A stretch of 64,000 nucleotides of DNA from Paenibacillus sp. RUD330 (GCF_002243345.2 NZ_CP022655.2:337001-401000); one strand, 5' to 3'; positions 15,106 through 24,304 are shown, counted from the first letter of the stretch. Notes: generated from the sequence alone by a model not told the origin. Program-made: numbers and translations.

Positions 15106-17538
15106 GTGGAAGCATCCAAACAGGCTAAGGAGCAAACGTCGCTGCAGCTGACCGGCATGACCTGCGCGGCTTGCGCGAACCGGATCGAGAAAGGCCTGAA
15201 CAGGCTGGAGGGCGTCGCGGAAGCGAACGTGAACTTCGCTCTGGAAAGAGCGACGGTGACCTACGATCCCGATCAGGTGACCGTGCCGCAGCTGCAGCAG
15301 ACGATCCGCAAGCTCGGATACGATACCGCCATGCAGACAGCGGATCTCCAGCTCGTCGGCATGTACTGCGCGGCCTGCGCCGTGCGCATCGAGAAGACGC
15401 TGAACAAAACGCCGGGCGTGACCGGGGCGGCCGTGAACTTCGCTCTCGAGAGCGCAAGGGTGGAATACAATCCGGCGGCCGTATCGGTCGCGGACCTCCA
15501 AGCGAGAGTAGCCAAGCTGGGCTATGAGGCCATCCCGAGGCAGGAGGTCGCCGATCCATCTCAGCTCCGGCAGCAAGCCGTCGCCCGCCAGAAGCGCAAG
15601 CTGCTCCTGTCGGCGATTCTCTCGCTCCCGCTGCTGTGGTCGATGGCGGCACACTTCTCCTTCCTGTCCTGGATCCCGATGCCGGAGCTGTTCATGAATC
15701 CGTGGTTCCAGCTTGCGCTGGCGACGCCGGTCCAATTCTACATCGGCAGGCAGTTTTACGCGGGGGCCTTCAAAGCCCTTCGCAACCGGAGCGCCAATAT
15801 GGACGTTCTGGTGTCCCTCGGCACTTCGGCGGCTTACTTCTACAGCGTTTATTTGACCGTCGAATGGGCGCGGATGGGCGGCATGGCTCATCATGGTCCG
15901 CAGATGTATTACGAGACAAGCGCCGTGCTCATCACGCTCGTCCTTCTCGGCAAGCTGTTCGAGTCGCTGGCCAAGGGCCGCACTTCCGAAGCGATCAAGA
16001 CGCTGATGGGGCTGCAAGCCAAGACGGCGCTGGTCATCCGGGACGGAGCCGAGACGACGGTCGCGTTCGAGGAAGTGCTCGCTGGCGACATCGTCGTCGT
16101 GAAGCCGGGCGAGAAGGTTCCGGTCGACGGCGAAGTGCTGGAAGGCAGCTCCTCCATCGACGAATCGATGCTGACGGGAGAGAGCATTCCGGTGGAGAAG
16201 AGGGCCGGAGACCTCGTCATCGGCGCGACGATCAACAAGAACGGACGGCTGAAGATCAGGGCGACCAAGGTCGGCAAAGAAACGGCGCTGGCCCGGATCA
16301 TCAAGGTCGTCGAGGAAGCGCAAGGCTCCAAAGCCCCGATCCAGCGGGTTGCGGACGTCATTTCCGGCATTTTCGTGCCGATTGTCGTCGGCATCGCCGT
16401 CATGGCATTCCTGGTATGGTATGTCTGGGCAACACCCGGCAATTTCGCCGAAGCGCTGGAGAAGGCTATCGCCATCCTCGTCATCGCCTGCCCCTGCGCC
16501 CTCGGCCTGGCGACGCCTACGTCCATCATGGCGGGCTCCGGCCGCGCCGCAGAGCTGGGCGTCCTGTTCAAGGGCGGCGAGCATTTGGAGTCCACCCATA
16601 AGATCGACGCCGTCATCCTCGACAAGACGGGCACCGTGACGAAGGGCATGCCGGAGCTGACGGATGTCGTCGTCGCCGGCCACATGGAGGAGCGGGAGTT
16701 CCTCCGTCTCGTCGGAGCCGCGGAGAAGAGCTCGGAGCATCCGCTTGCGGAAGCGATCGTCTCGGGGATCGAGGCGCGCGGAATTCCCATCCCGGCCGCC
16801 GTCGAGTTCGAGGCGATCCCGGGCTACGGCATCCGGGCGGTCGTGGAAGGGCATGAGATTCTGGCCGGAACGCGCAGGCTTATGGAGAGGCGCGGCATCT
16901 CCGCCGATGAGGCCATGGCCTCGATGGAGAGGCTGGAGGAAGAGGGCAAGACGGCGATGCTGATCGCGGCGGACGGGCGGTATGCGGGCCTGGTCGCGGC
17001 GGCGGATACGATCAAGGAAACGTCGGCTGCGGCGGTGGCGCGGCTGAAGGCGATGGGCATCGAGGTCATCATGATGACCGGCGACAACGAGCGCACGGCC
17101 CTAGCCGTCGCCAGGCAGGCGGGAATCGACCAGGTCCGGGCCGAGGTGCTGCCGGAGGGCAAGGCCGAGGAAGTGAAAAGGCTGCAGGCCGATGGCAAAA
17201 AGGTCGCGATGGTCGGAGACGGCATCAACGACGCCCCCGCGCTTGCCGCGGCGGATATCGGAATGGCCATCGGCACCGGAACGGATGTGGCGATGGAAGC
17301 CGCCGACGTCACGCTCATGCGCGGCGATCTGAACAGCATCGCCGACGCGATCGCCATGAGCCGCCGGACGATGGGCAACATCCGCCAGAATCTGTTCTGG
17401 GCGCTCGGCTACAATACGCTCGGCATCCCGGTGGCCGCTCTTGGCCTGCTGGCTCCATGGATCGCCGGAGCGGCGATGGCGCTCAGCTCCGTCTCGGTCG
17501 TGCTGAACGCCCTTCGCCTGCAGCGGATGAAGGTGTAG
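15106..17538 (+). CDS. copA: Copper-exporting P1B-type ATPase CopA
   Basis: An 810-residue heavy-metal P-type ATPase that pumps Cu(I) out of the cytoplasm. Two N-terminal HMA domains carry CxxC sites (C20/C23 in GMTCAAC and C88/C91 in GMYCAAC). The membrane metal site is CPC (462-464). The phosphorylation site is D506 in DKTGTVT, with TGES (in [10 protein letters not shown]), MTGDN and [11 protein letters not shown] for the actuator and hinge. The start is GTG at 15106, seven bases after GAGGTG. Length and architecture match B. subtilis CopA. It follows csoR; no separate CopZ chaperone gene is present, and a copper-type lipoprotein gene comes next. Confidence 0.95.
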   Translation: MEASKQAKEQTSLQLTGMTCAACANRIEKGLNRLEGVAEANVNFALERATVTYDPDQVTVPQLQQTIRKLGYDTAMQTADLQLVGMYCAACAVRIEKTLNKTPGVTGAAVNFALESARVEYNPAAVSVADLQARVAKLGYEAIPRQEVADPSQLRQQAVARQKRKLLLSAILSLPLLWSMAAHFSFLSWIPMPELFMNPWFQLALATPVQFYIGRQFYAGAFKALRNRSANMDVLVSLGTSAAYFYSVYLTVEWARMGGMAHHGPQMYYETSAVLITLVLLGKLFESLAKGRTSEAIKTLMGLQAKTALVIRDGAETTVAFEEVLAGDIVVVKPGEKVPVDGEVLEGSSSIDESMLTGESIPVEKRAGDLVIGATINKNGRLKIRATKVGKETALARIIKVVEEAQGSKAPIQRVADVISGIFVPIVVGIAVMAFLVWYVWATPGNFAEALEKAIAILVIACPCALGLATPTSIMAGSGRAAELGVLFKGGEHLESTHKIDAVILDKTGTVTKGMPELTDVVVAGHMEEREFLRLVGAAEKSSEHPLAEAIVSGIEARGIPIPAAVEFEAIPGYGIRAVVEGHEILAGTRRLMERRGISADEAMASMERLEEEGKTAMLIAADGRYAGLVAAADTIKETSAAAVARLKAMGIEVIMMTGDNERTALAVARQAGIDQVRAEVLPEGKAEEVKRLQADGKKVAMVGDGINDAPALAAADIGMAIGTGTDVAMEAADVTLMRGDLNSIADAIAMSRRTMGNIRQNLFWALGYNTLGIPVAALGLLAPWIAGAAMALSSVSVVLNALRLQRMKV

Positions 17539-17616
17539 AGCCGGCGGCGCGACGGGACGAATGCAAGGACGCAGCCAATTCGGATGAATGGAACTTTCGC
17601 AGAAAGGATTGAATCG

Positions 17617-18555
17617 ATGATGAAACGGTTGAAGCTGGCAGCCATGCTGGTCGTCGCGGCCGCCTTTCTGTCCGCTTGCGGCTCCAAGACGGTCCACCAA
17701 GAGGGAGGCCATGGCTCGATGAATATGGAGCCCGAGCAGAACGCCCACGGCTCGATGAATATGAATATGAATATGGGGCAGGAGCACAATGCTCATGGCT
17801 CGTCCGACGCTTCCGCCGGACATGCCCATGAAGGCGGCGAAGGGGAAGGGGCGGCCGCCGAGGCCTCCGATGTGAAGGCCGAGTGGACGCTGGCGGGCGG
17901 CGGCCAGCCGGAGGCGAGGCGGGAGACGCTCATCCGGGTCGCCATCACAAGCGGCGGCAAGCCGGTCGAGCAGTTCGACACCGCCCATGAGCAGAAGCAG
18001 CATATGATCATCGTGAGCAAGGATCTGTCTTACTTCAGCCATATCCATCCGGAGTACAAGGGCGGAGGCGTCTTTGAGATCGCGACGGAATTTCCGGCCG
18101 GCGGAGAGTACAAGCTGATCGCGGACTTCGTGCCGGCGGGCGGCAGCGCGATGAGCAGGATGCAGGGGGTGTCCATAGGCGGAGCGGCGGATAAGGCCAA
18201 GCCGATCGAGCCGGACGGCGATCTGACCCAGGTCGTCGACGGCAACGAGATCGCCCTCTCCATCGAAGGCCTGGCCGCCGGGAAGGAAGCCATGCTTACG
18301 TATACGATTGCGGACGCCCGGACCGAAAAGCCGGTCACGGACCTGCAGCCCTATCTGGGCGCGGTCGGCCATGTCGTCATCCTGACTGCCGACGCGGAGA
18401 GCTACCTGCATGTGCATCCGATGGACGAGAAGGCATCCGGGCCTGAAGCCCGGTTCATGACGACGTTCCCGAAAAGCGGGATCTACAAAATATGGGGCCA
18501 GTTCAAGCGCGGCGGCGAAGTGTTCACCGTGCCGTTCGTCATCAAGGTTCCTTGA
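17617..18555 (+). CDS. Met/His-rich lipoprotein of the copper operon
   Basis: A 312-residue predicted lipoprotein. The signal peptide ends at the lipobox LSAC. Mature residues about 25-75 are rich in Met and His (GSMNM repeated, HAHEGG), a composition typical of extracytoplasmic copper ligands. The rest has two beta-rich halves: a YtkA/FixH-like segment around SHIHPEYKGGG...FPAGGEYKL and a related one around LHVHPMDEK...FPKSGIYKIW. The paired HxHP motifs could bind metal. ATG at 17617 with AAAGGA upstream is the chosen start. It lies 78 bases after copA and is probably co-transcribed with it. A copper-binding or buffering role outside the membrane is inferred. Confidence 0.75.
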   Translation: MMKRLKLAAMLVVAAAFLSACGSKTVHQEGGHGSMNMEPEQNAHGSMNMNMNMGQEHNAHGSSDASAGHAHEGGEGEGAAAEASDVKAEWTLAGGGQPEARRETLIRVAITSGGKPVEQFDTAHEQKQHMIIVSKDLSYFSHIHPEYKGGGVFEIATEFPAGGEYKLIADFVPAGGSAMSRMQGVSIGGAADKAKPIEPDGDLTQVVDGNEIALSIEGLAAGKEAMLTYTIADARTEKPVTDLQPYLGAVGHVVILTADAESYLHVHPMDEKASGPEARFMTTFPKSGIYKIWGQFKRGGEVFTVPFVIKVP

Positions 18556-18576
18556 CGCCGGAGATTTTTGACTCCG

Positions 18577-18612
18577 AGCCCGGATTCCACTTGAGGAATT
18601 CCGGGCTTTTTT
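18577..18612 (+). terminator. Terminator of the copper operon
   Basis: Stem AGCCCGGATTCC / GGAATTCCGGGCT with a 6-base loop and one bulge, followed by TTTTTT. It lies 22 bases past the lipoprotein stop. Confidence 0.85.
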
Positions 18613-18702
18613 GCATGCAGGGGCGGTCGTTCGGCCATCCGGACTCTATTATCATGTATAATAGGCGGATACATACTGCCTGACAGGGGGACCTTGCTTC
18701 CT

Positions 18703-20727
18703 ATGCCATCTTCCACCCGAGCCCCGATCCGCAACGTCGGCATCTTCGCCCATGTCGACGCGGGCAAAACGACGACAACGGAACACATCTTATACGAAAG
18801 CGGACGGATCCGCGCCCTCGGAAGCGTGGATGCGGGCACCGCGCAGACCGATTCGCTCGACGTGGAGCGGGAGCGGGGAATATCGGTGCGCGCGGCGTCG
18901 ACGCGGTTCGTCCACCGGGGCGTGCAGGTCAACCTCGTCGACACTCCGGGCCATGTCGATTTCCTCTCGGAGGTGGAGCGCTCGCTGCGCGTGATGGACG
19001 GCGCCGTGCTGGTCGTGTCCGCGGTGGAAGGCGTGCAGTCGCAGACCGAGGTTATCTGGCAGGCTCTGCGCAGCCTGAAGATTCCGACCGTATTCTTCAT
19101 CAACAAGCTGGATCGCATTGGAGCGAATCCGCTGGAGGCTCTTGCGGGCATCCGCAGGCTGCTGACCGCCGGAGCGGTCCCTGTCCAGGCGCCGCATGGG
19201 CTGGAGGAGCATTTTACCGGCAGCGCCGAGCTGCTGCCGGAGCCGGGCGGCCTTGCAGGAGGCGGAGCGGGCGACTTGTCCGACGATCAGCGGCGGTATT
19301 GGGAGCTGCTGACGGAAACGGTCGCCGAGAGCCGCGAGGACCTGCTGGAGCGCTATTTGGAGCAGGGCGGGCTGCAAGCCGGAGAACTGGCCGAACGGCT
19401 TGCAGCCGGCGCCGCCGGGGCAGAGCTGTTCCCCGTGCTGTTCGGGGCGGCGAGCCGCGGCATCGGCATCGCGGCCCTTATGGACGCCATCGTCAGATGG
19501 CTGCCCGAGGCCGGCGGAGACAGCGGCGGAGCGGTATCCGGCCTCGTGTTCAAGCTGGAGAAGGATGCCGCGATGGGACGGATCGCCTACGTGCGTCTCT
19601 ATGGCGGCACGCTGCGCAACCGTGATTCCGTCTACAACATGACCCAGGACATCCAGGAGAAGATTACCCAGATCCGGATCGTCGACATGCGCAAGTCCGA
19701 GGACGCCGGCATTCTGGAGGCGGGCGACGTGGCGGCGGTATACGGCCTCAGCCGGGCGCGCATCGGGGATATTCTGGGCACGGACGCGGAAGTTCCGGGG
19801 AGCCTGCGGATGGCCGTGCCGCTGCTGACGGTGCAGGCGCGCTGGAAGAACGAGGCCGAGTATCCGAAGGTGGTGGCCGCTTTCCAGGAGCTGGCCGACG
19901 AGGACCCGCTGCTCGATCTCCAGTGGATTCCGGAGGATCGGGAGCTGCATCTGAAGGTCATGGGTCCGATCCAGATCGAAGTGCTGGCTTCCGTCGCCAG
20001 AAGCCGGTTCGGGCTCGATGTCTCCTTCGACCCGCCATCGGTCATCTACAAGGAGACGCCGGCGTCAGCCGGAGAAGGCTTCGTCGCTTATACGATGCCC
20101 AAGCCCTGCTGGGCGATACTCCGGTTCCGCATCGAGCCGGCCCCGCGCGGCAGCGGCTTGCAGTATCGTTCCCTGGCCAAGCCGGAGCGGCTGCTCGGCA
20201 GCTATCAGAACGAGGTCGAGCGGCGCGTTCCCGAGGCGCTCCAGCAAGGGCTGCGCGGCTGGGAAGTCACCGACCTCGGCGTGACGCTGCTGGAAGGGGA
20301 GCATCATGTATGGCATACGCATCCGCTGGACTTCGTGGTCGCCACCCCTATGGGAATCATGGACGGCCTTGCGAATGTCGGGACCAGGCTGCTGGAGCCG
20401 CTGCTGAGCTTCCGCTTGTCCGTGCCGGAGGAGTTCGGCGGCAAGCTGATGAACGAGCTCATCGCGATGCGCGGGGAGTTCGAGCCGCCTGTGCTGAGCG
20501 GCGGGCGCATGGAGCTGGAAGGCTTGCTGCCGGTCGCCACCTCCCTGGACTTCCCGGCCCGGCTCGGGTCGCTGACCAAAGGCCGCGGCACGCTGTCCGC
20601 CGCCTTTTCGGGATACCGGGAGGCGCCGGCCGACGTTCAGGCGGAGCGCAAGCGCCGCGGCGCGAATCCGCTGGATCAGTCCCGGTACATCCTCGCCGTC
20701 CGCAATGCGCTGACGCAGCAGGGCTGA
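18703..20727 (+). CDS. TetM-like ribosomal protection GTPase
   Basis: A 674-residue EF-G-like GTPase. G motifs are AHVDAGKTT (G1), the RGI switch region, DTPGHVDF (G3) and NKLD (G4), and SVDAGTAQTDSLDVERERGI follows the TetM/TetO pattern (SVDKGTTRTD...RQRGI) rather than that of EF-G. Domains III-V follow. TetM-family proteins remove tetracycline from the ribosome; chromosomal relatives in Paenibacillus can confer resistance, but some may serve another translational stress. GC content is like its neighbours, with no mobile element, so recent acquisition is unlikely. ATG at 18703 is used; an in-frame TTG at 18694 is three bases from AGGGGG. Confidence 0.8.
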   Translation: MPSSTRAPIRNVGIFAHVDAGKTTTTEHILYESGRIRALGSVDAGTAQTDSLDVERERGISVRAASTRFVHRGVQVNLVDTPGHVDFLSEVERSLRVMDGAVLVVSAVEGVQSQTEVIWQALRSLKIPTVFFINKLDRIGANPLEALAGIRRLLTAGAVPVQAPHGLEEHFTGSAELLPEPGGLAGGGAGDLSDDQRRYWELLTETVAESREDLLERYLEQGGLQAGELAERLAAGAAGAELFPVLFGAASRGIGIAALMDAIVRWLPEAGGDSGGAVSGLVFKLEKDAAMGRIAYVRLYGGTLRNRDSVYNMTQDIQEKITQIRIVDMRKSEDAGILEAGDVAAVYGLSRARIGDILGTDAEVPGSLRMAVPLLTVQARWKNEAEYPKVVAAFQELADEDPLLDLQWIPEDRELHLKVMGPIQIEVLASVARSRFGLDVSFDPPSVIYKETPASAGEGFVAYTMPKPCWAILRFRIEPAPRGSGLQYRSLAKPERLLGSYQNEVERRVPEALQQGLRGWEVTDLGVTLLEGEHHVWHTHPLDFVVATPMGIMDGLANVGTRLLEPLLSFRLSVPEEFGGKLMNELIAMRGEFEPPVLSGGRMELEGLLPVATSLDFPARLGSLTKGRGTLSAAFSGYREAPADVQAERKRRGANPLDQSRYILAVRNALTQQG

Positions 20728-20895
20728 CGGCAGCAGCCCGCGGTCACGGACCGGAGAAGGCGGTTTCGGCAGGCGGCAAGGCCCGGCCGCCCGGCTTTGC
20801 CTACGGCCCAAGCCCGCGGCAGCCTGGGAAGAAGCGCGCAGGAAAGCCGGCCCAAGCCGATTTCTTCATTTTCCGCAAATTTACAAATCAAAGCT
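20728..20895. other. Spacer before the cold-shock gene
   Basis: GC-rich with several short complementary GGCCGGGC-type segments but no U-tract-backed terminator. No gene is seen. Confidence 0.4.
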
Positions 20896-20924
20896 TTGCT
20901 ATCTGCGATTAGGTGTGTTATACT
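20896..20924 (+). promoter_or_regulatory. Promoter of the cold-shock gene
   Basis: -35 TTGCTA (20896-20901), 17-base spacer, -10 TATACT (20919-20924). It would give a 5' untranslated leader of about 115 bases before the Csp start, as in regulated csp genes. Confidence 0.6.
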
Positions 20925-20995
20925 TAACAAATCGTATATGAGACGTTAAGGGTCACGTATTTGAAGGGGCCGCTTTCGCTGCCTTTTCCGATGGG

Positions 20996-21012
20996 TGATC
21001 TTTTTAAGATCA
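20996..21012 (+). promoter_or_regulatory. Leader hairpin of csp mRNA
   Basis: TGATCTT (20996-21002), loop TTT, AAGATCA (21006-21012), a perfect 7-bp AU-rich stem 18 bases upstream of the TTGGAGGTAA ribosome binding site. Stability would depend on temperature; a thermosensor role is inferred. Confidence 0.4.
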
Positions 21013-21045
21013 TACATGCAAATAAACATTTTGGAGGTAACACAA

Positions 21046-21249
21046 ATGCAAACAGGTACAGTTAAATGGTTCAACGCAGAAAAAGGTTTCGGTTTCATCG
21101 AAGTTGAGGGCGGCGAAGACGTATTCGTACACTTCAGCGCTATCACGGGCGAAGGCTTCAAAACTCTTGACGAAGGCCAACGCGTTGAATTCAACGTTGT
21201 TCAAGGCCAACGCGGTCTGCAAGCTGCAGACGTAGTAAAAGTATACTAA
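21046..21249 (+). CDS. Cold-shock protein, CspA/CspB family
   Basis: A 67-residue single OB-fold protein, the standard Csp size. RNP1 (KGFGFIEV) and RNP2 (VFVHFSAI) are intact, and the N-terminal [12 protein letters not shown] is typical. It binds single-stranded nucleic acid as an RNA chaperone. Codon use is strongly biased to frequently used codons and less GC-rich than neighbours, as expected for high expression. Start at the ATG after TTGGAGGTAACACAA. It has a long leader and its own terminator, so it is monocistronic; the next gene is also a cold-inducible family member. Confidence 0.95.
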   Translation: MQTGTVKWFNAEKGFGFIEVEGGEDVFVHFSAITGEGFKTLDEGQRVEFNVVQGQRGLQAADVVKVY

Positions 21250-21260
21250 TCATCGCCAGC

Positions 21261-21285
21261 GCCCTGCTAGATGCAGGGCCTTTTT
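21261..21285 (+). terminator. csp terminator
   Basis: GCCCTGC, loop TAGAT, GCAGGGC, then CTTTTTG. It starts 11 bases past the csp stop. Confidence 0.9.
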
Positions 21286-21317
21286 GTTAGATTCATAGAG
21301 GAGGAGGTAGTGTTTCC

Positions 21318-21563
21318 ATGTACTATTCCCGAAAGAAGACGCAAGAAGAACTGCCCACCGAGATGACCCCCGTCTGGACTTGTTCCAAAGACGGCTGCAA
21401 TGGATGGATGCGGAAGGATTACGCTTTCGAGCAAGAGCCGGTCTGCTCCATCTGTTCTTCTCCGATGACCTCGGGCATGCGAGACCTACCCGTCCTTATG
21501 GAATCGACCAGCGCCCTGCAGGCGGCCAAGAAAAAAGCGGCTGCCAGCCAGCAGGAAACATAG
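21318..21563 (+). CDS. ydjO: YdjO family cold-inducible protein
   Basis: An 81-residue protein matching the YdjO family. It has a likely zinc ribbon: WTCSKDGCNGWMRKDY then PVCSICSSPM (four cysteines), and the short basic C-terminal tail. Family members are induced by cold in Bacilli; their function is unknown. ATG after GGAGGAGGTAGTGTTTCC. It lies directly behind the csp gene, whose terminator separates them, so they may share cold induction rather than a transcript. Confidence 0.85.
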   Translation: MYYSRKKTQEELPTEMTPVWTCSKDGCNGWMRKDYAFEQEPVCSICSSPMTSGMRDLPVLMESTSALQAAKKKAAASQQET

Positions 21564-21591
21564 GGATTCGGCAGCGATGCCGCAATGAGGA

Positions 21592-21618
21592 GACCCGATA
21601 TCCGTCGGGTCTTTTTTT
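21592..21618 (+). terminator. ydjO terminator
   Basis: GACCCGA, short loop, TCGGGTC, followed by seven Ts. Confidence 0.9.
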
Positions 21619-21652
21619 GCATGCAGGACTAAGAGCTTCTGGAGGGACGGCC

Positions 21653-22138
21653 ATGGACTTTCGATTGGCGGAAGAGAAGGATTATGCGGCGGTGGCCGCA
21701 TTGAACAAGCAAGTATTCGAATTTCACGCGGATGCCAGACCGGACCTGCATCGCAAGGTGGAAGGCCAGTTCACCCGGGCCGTCTACGAAGGATGGCTGA
21801 ACGACGGGGCGATGGACGTCATGGTCCTGGAAGGCGACGGCGGGAGCCTGCTTGGATATGCCGCCCTCGAGTGGCAGGAAGCCCCGGACAGACCGGTGTT
21901 CCAGCCGAGGAAAACGGTGTTCATCCGGGATCTGGTCGTGAACGAGGAGCATCGCGGACTCGGTCTCGGCTCCAGGCTGATGGAGCAGGTCATCCTCTAC
22001 GCCCGCGGCAGGGGCGCCGATGCGGTCGATCTCAACGTTTTCGAGTGCAACCCTTCGGCTATCCGCTTCTATGAACGGCAGGGGTTCCGGACCAAGACCC
22101 GGATCATGGAGTTCATTCTGGAGCAGCGGGACAAATGA
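21653..22138 (+). CDS. GNAT family N-acetyltransferase
   Basis: A 161-residue acetyltransferase. The acetyl-CoA motif A is RDLVVNEEHRGLGLGSRLMEQ-like (R/Q-x-x-G-x-G/A form: HRGLGLGSRL), followed by motif B with CNPSAIRFYERQGF. The substrate is not identifiable. Start at the ATG nine bases after GGAGGGA; frame upstream of it overlaps ydjO and the terminator and is not coding. It stands alone between two terminators. Confidence 0.8.
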   Translation: MDFRLAEEKDYAAVAALNKQVFEFHADARPDLHRKVEGQFTRAVYEGWLNDGAMDVMVLEGDGGSLLGYAALEWQEAPDRPVFQPRKTVFIRDLVVNEEHRGLGLGSRLMEQVILYARGRGADAVDLNVFECNPSAIRFYERQGFRTKTRIMEFILEQRDK

Positions 22139-22148
22139 ATGAAGGCGA

Positions 22149-22186
22149 GACAGCCTCCGAATTTTTTTCGGAGGCTGTCTTTTTTT
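22149..22186 (+). terminator. Terminator after the GNAT gene
   Basis: Perfect 12-bp stem (22149-22160 with 22168-22179) and a run of Ts to 22186; it begins 10 bases past the stop. Confidence 0.9.
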
Positions 22187-22269
22187 GTTCCGCTCGCTCC
22201 TTGCGATAGGCAGCAGGCGCAGGCGCCAGGCTTCGGGCAAGCCATCGGGCTAGCCATCACAATCCGCGA

Positions 22270-22299
22270 TTGACACTGATCCCCATCTGGGCGTACGAT
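22270..22299 (+). promoter_or_regulatory. Promoter of the LysR gene
   Basis: -35 TTGACA (22270-22275), 18-base spacer, -10 TACGAT (22294-22299), 58 bases before the LysR start. Confidence 0.45.
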
Positions 22300-22357
22300 A
22301 CCAGAAAACTAATTCCAACTAAGCGCATGCGGAATGTGAGGAAAAGGGGCCGGTCAA

Positions 22358-23236
22358 ATGAACATCGAGAATATCGAGGCGTTTGTTTATGTCCATCACT
22401 ACGGCAGCTTCAACAAGGCTGCCGAGGCCTTGTATTTGTCGCAGCCCTCGGTGACGGCCCGCATCCAGACGCTTGAACGCGAGCTGGACAGCCGTCTCTT
22501 CGACCGCCAAGCCAAGCAGATCGCGCTGACCGAGAAGGGGAAGCAGTTCCTTCCTTACGCGCAGCAGATTCTCCAGACGTTCCGCAAGGGCAAGCTCCAT
22601 ATCCAGCAGAGGCGGACGCTGCCGGGAGAGCTGCGGATCGGAAGCACGGTGTCCGTATCGAATTATTTGATTCCCGACTTGCTGCCGCTCCTGCAGGAAC
22701 GTTTCCCCCGGCTGACATTCAAGCTGACGACGGGAACATCCGACGAGCTGGCGGCCAAGCTGCTGGACAAGGAGCTGGATCTCGCCTTTGTCCGCAGGCT
22801 CGCCCATCCCTCCCTGCAATCCTTTCCCCTTTACGAGGATCCCATCAAGCTGTACGTGCATGAAGACCACCCTTTCGCCGGCAGAGGCGTCATTCCGATC
22901 GAGGAGATCGGCTCGCAGAAGCTGATCTTCTTTGAATGCGGCTCCCTGGACTGGCAGCGGGTCCATCGCGTCTTCGAAAGCCTGGAGCATCCCCCCGACA
23001 TCGTATTCCAAGCCGATAATTCCGAGACAGCCAAAAAGCTGGTCATGCACCGTGCCGGCATCTGTTTCCTGCCGGGCATCTGCGTCCGCCGCGAAGTCGG
23101 CGAAGGCCGCCTGATTCCCGTCGATGTCAAGGAAATCGCGGGCATCTCCCTTCATACAAGCCTCATCGCGCCCAGCGGAGAGAACATCGAGATCGTGGAA
23201 GCGATCCGGGGGTTCCGTCCGCTGCTGGAGCTGTAG
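22358..23236 (+). CDS. ytlI: LysR family regulator, YtlI-like
   Basis: A 292-residue LysR-type regulator. The N-terminal helix-turn-helix includes GSFNKAAEALYLSQPSVTARIQTLE, followed by the co-inducer-binding domain (GELRIGSTVSVSNYLIP, DLAFVRR, AGICFLPG). It sits directly upstream, same strand, of a gene set that matches the B. subtilis ytmI operon gene for gene; there the adjacent LysR activator YtlI turns the operon on under sulfur limitation. The YtlI assignment rests on that context plus LysR architecture. An expected T-N11-A site before the acetyltransferase gene was not pinned down. Confidence 0.75.
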   Translation: MNIENIEAFVYVHHYGSFNKAAEALYLSQPSVTARIQTLERELDSRLFDRQAKQIALTEKGKQFLPYAQQILQTFRKGKLHIQQRRTLPGELRIGSTVSVSNYLIPDLLPLLQERFPRLTFKLTTGTSDELAAKLLDKELDLAFVRRLAHPSLQSFPLYEDPIKLYVHEDHPFAGRGVIPIEEIGSQKLIFFECGSLDWQRVHRVFESLEHPPDIVFQADNSETAKKLVMHRAGICFLPGICVRREVGEGRLIPVDVKEIAGISLHTSLIAPSGENIEIVEAIRGFRPLLEL

Positions 23237-23669
23237 CCGCCGTTCCCATCGCCGGAGGAAGAGGCGGCTCCAGACGCTGGAGCAAGAGACGGCTCCAGAC
23301 CGCTGACATGCTGTCCCTACGCCGGAGCAAAAGCCGTCTCCGTCGCCGAAGCAAAAGCCGTCTCCGTCGCCGAAGCAAAAGCCGTCTCCAGACGTCTTCG
23401 GCCTTCCTTTCCTGGCACCGCAGAATCCATGGGTTCCTTCAAGCGCGCCCACCCCTCCGTCAACGGGGCCACAGCATTCGTCTGGACCTTGCTCCTGGCG
23501 CCGAGGCCTGTCCTTCGGCGAGCCAGCTGCTGCTTCGGCACTTTCTATCGACGAATAGATCTTCTCTATTAGCCGTCGCGGGCAGACGATGGTACAGTGG
23601 AACAAACACAATCCTTACTAAATGCATGGGAATTATCAATTATCAATTTGCCGGCAGGAGGAGAAGTCC
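23237..23669. other. Intergenic region between ytlI-like and ytmI-like genes
   Basis: It holds the 24-bp tandem repeats (23327-23391) and, just before the acetyltransferase gene, AATTATCAATTATCAATT (about 23635-23651), a short AT-rich direct repeat that could bind a regulator. No gene or convincing terminator was found; frames through the repeats encode only Ser-Arg-Leu-Lys repeats and are not credible. Confidence 0.4.
23327..23391 (+). repeat. 24-bp tandem repeat, 2.7 copies
   Basis: Unit GCAAAAGCCGTCTCCGTCGC plus CGAA, copies at 23327-23350, 23351-23374 and 23375-23391 (partial). Degenerate relatives (GCAAGAGACGGCTCCAGA) lie at 23282-23300. Confidence 0.85.
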
Positions 23670-24176
23670 ATGGGGGAAATATACCGCAAAGCCGTCAAGC
23701 GGGACGCTCAGCGTCTCCAGGAGGTCGTTTATGGAGCTTATGCGCAGATCCGCGAGCTCGAGCTCCGCTGGCCGGCTGCGCATGCGGATCTGAAGCTGAT
23801 CGAAGCCAACATCGAGGCCAATGACTGTTACGTGCTGGAGCTGGACGGAGTGATCGCCGCGACGATCACGCTGAACAGAGAGCCTTTGCCGGAATCGTTC
23901 GGGAGGCTTCCATTCCTGAAATGGTTCGCGGCGGCCCCAGAATTCCAGGGTACGGGGCTGGGAGGCAGGCTGCTGGATTGGGTGGAGAAGCAGATCATAC
24001 GCGATGGGCTGCACGAGCCTGCCGTGACGCTGGCGACCGCCGAGAAGCATCCATGGCTGCTCTCCATGTATGAGCGCCGCGGCTACAAGCGGTTCCAGGC
24101 GTTCGATTCCGGCAACGGCGACGGCACGATGCATCTGCTGCGCAAGGAAGTCGGGTCCGCCTTCGAGCCTGTCTGA
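23670..24176 (+). CDS. GNAT N-acetyltransferase, YtmI/SnaA-like
   Basis: A 168-residue GNAT acetyltransferase with motif A in FAAAPEFQGTGLGGRLLDW and a C-terminal SMYERRGYKRF segment. It leads a gene set like the B. subtilis ytmI and yxe operons, in which such an enzyme N-acetylates S-substituted cysteines as the first step of their breakdown (published work on S-alkylcysteine and S-(2-succino)cysteine). The start is the ATG eight bases after AGGAGG; the earlier in-frame ATG at 23622 has no site. The solute-binding protein gene follows after 128 bases. Confidence 0.75.
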   Translation: MGEIYRKAVKRDAQRLQEVVYGAYAQIRELELRWPAAHADLKLIEANIEANDCYVLELDGVIAATITLNREPLPESFGRLPFLKWFAAAPEFQGTGLGGRLLDWVEKQIIRDGLHEPAVTLATAEKHPWLLSMYERRGYKRFQAFDSGNGDGTMHLLRKEVGSAFEPV

Positions 24177-24304
24177 GCTGCAAGCTGAGCGCCGCTCGAT
24201 GACAGACGTGGAGACCGGCACGGTCAGCTTGATTCGCCTTCAAGCCGATTCGCCCGATAGCCATTCCGATTTCGACTGTCCATAAGGGGGAGGGGGATTT
24301 TATC

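Noticed and set aside
14659-16854. Long minus-strand open frame opposite csoR and copA
   Set aside because: Shadow of two well-identified genes; no family motifs, His/Arg/Asp-rich composition.
23308-23793. A plus-strand gene across the 24-bp repeats
   Set aside because: Encodes only Ser-Lys-Arg-Leu-Arg repeats and overlaps the well-supported acetyltransferase gene in another frame.
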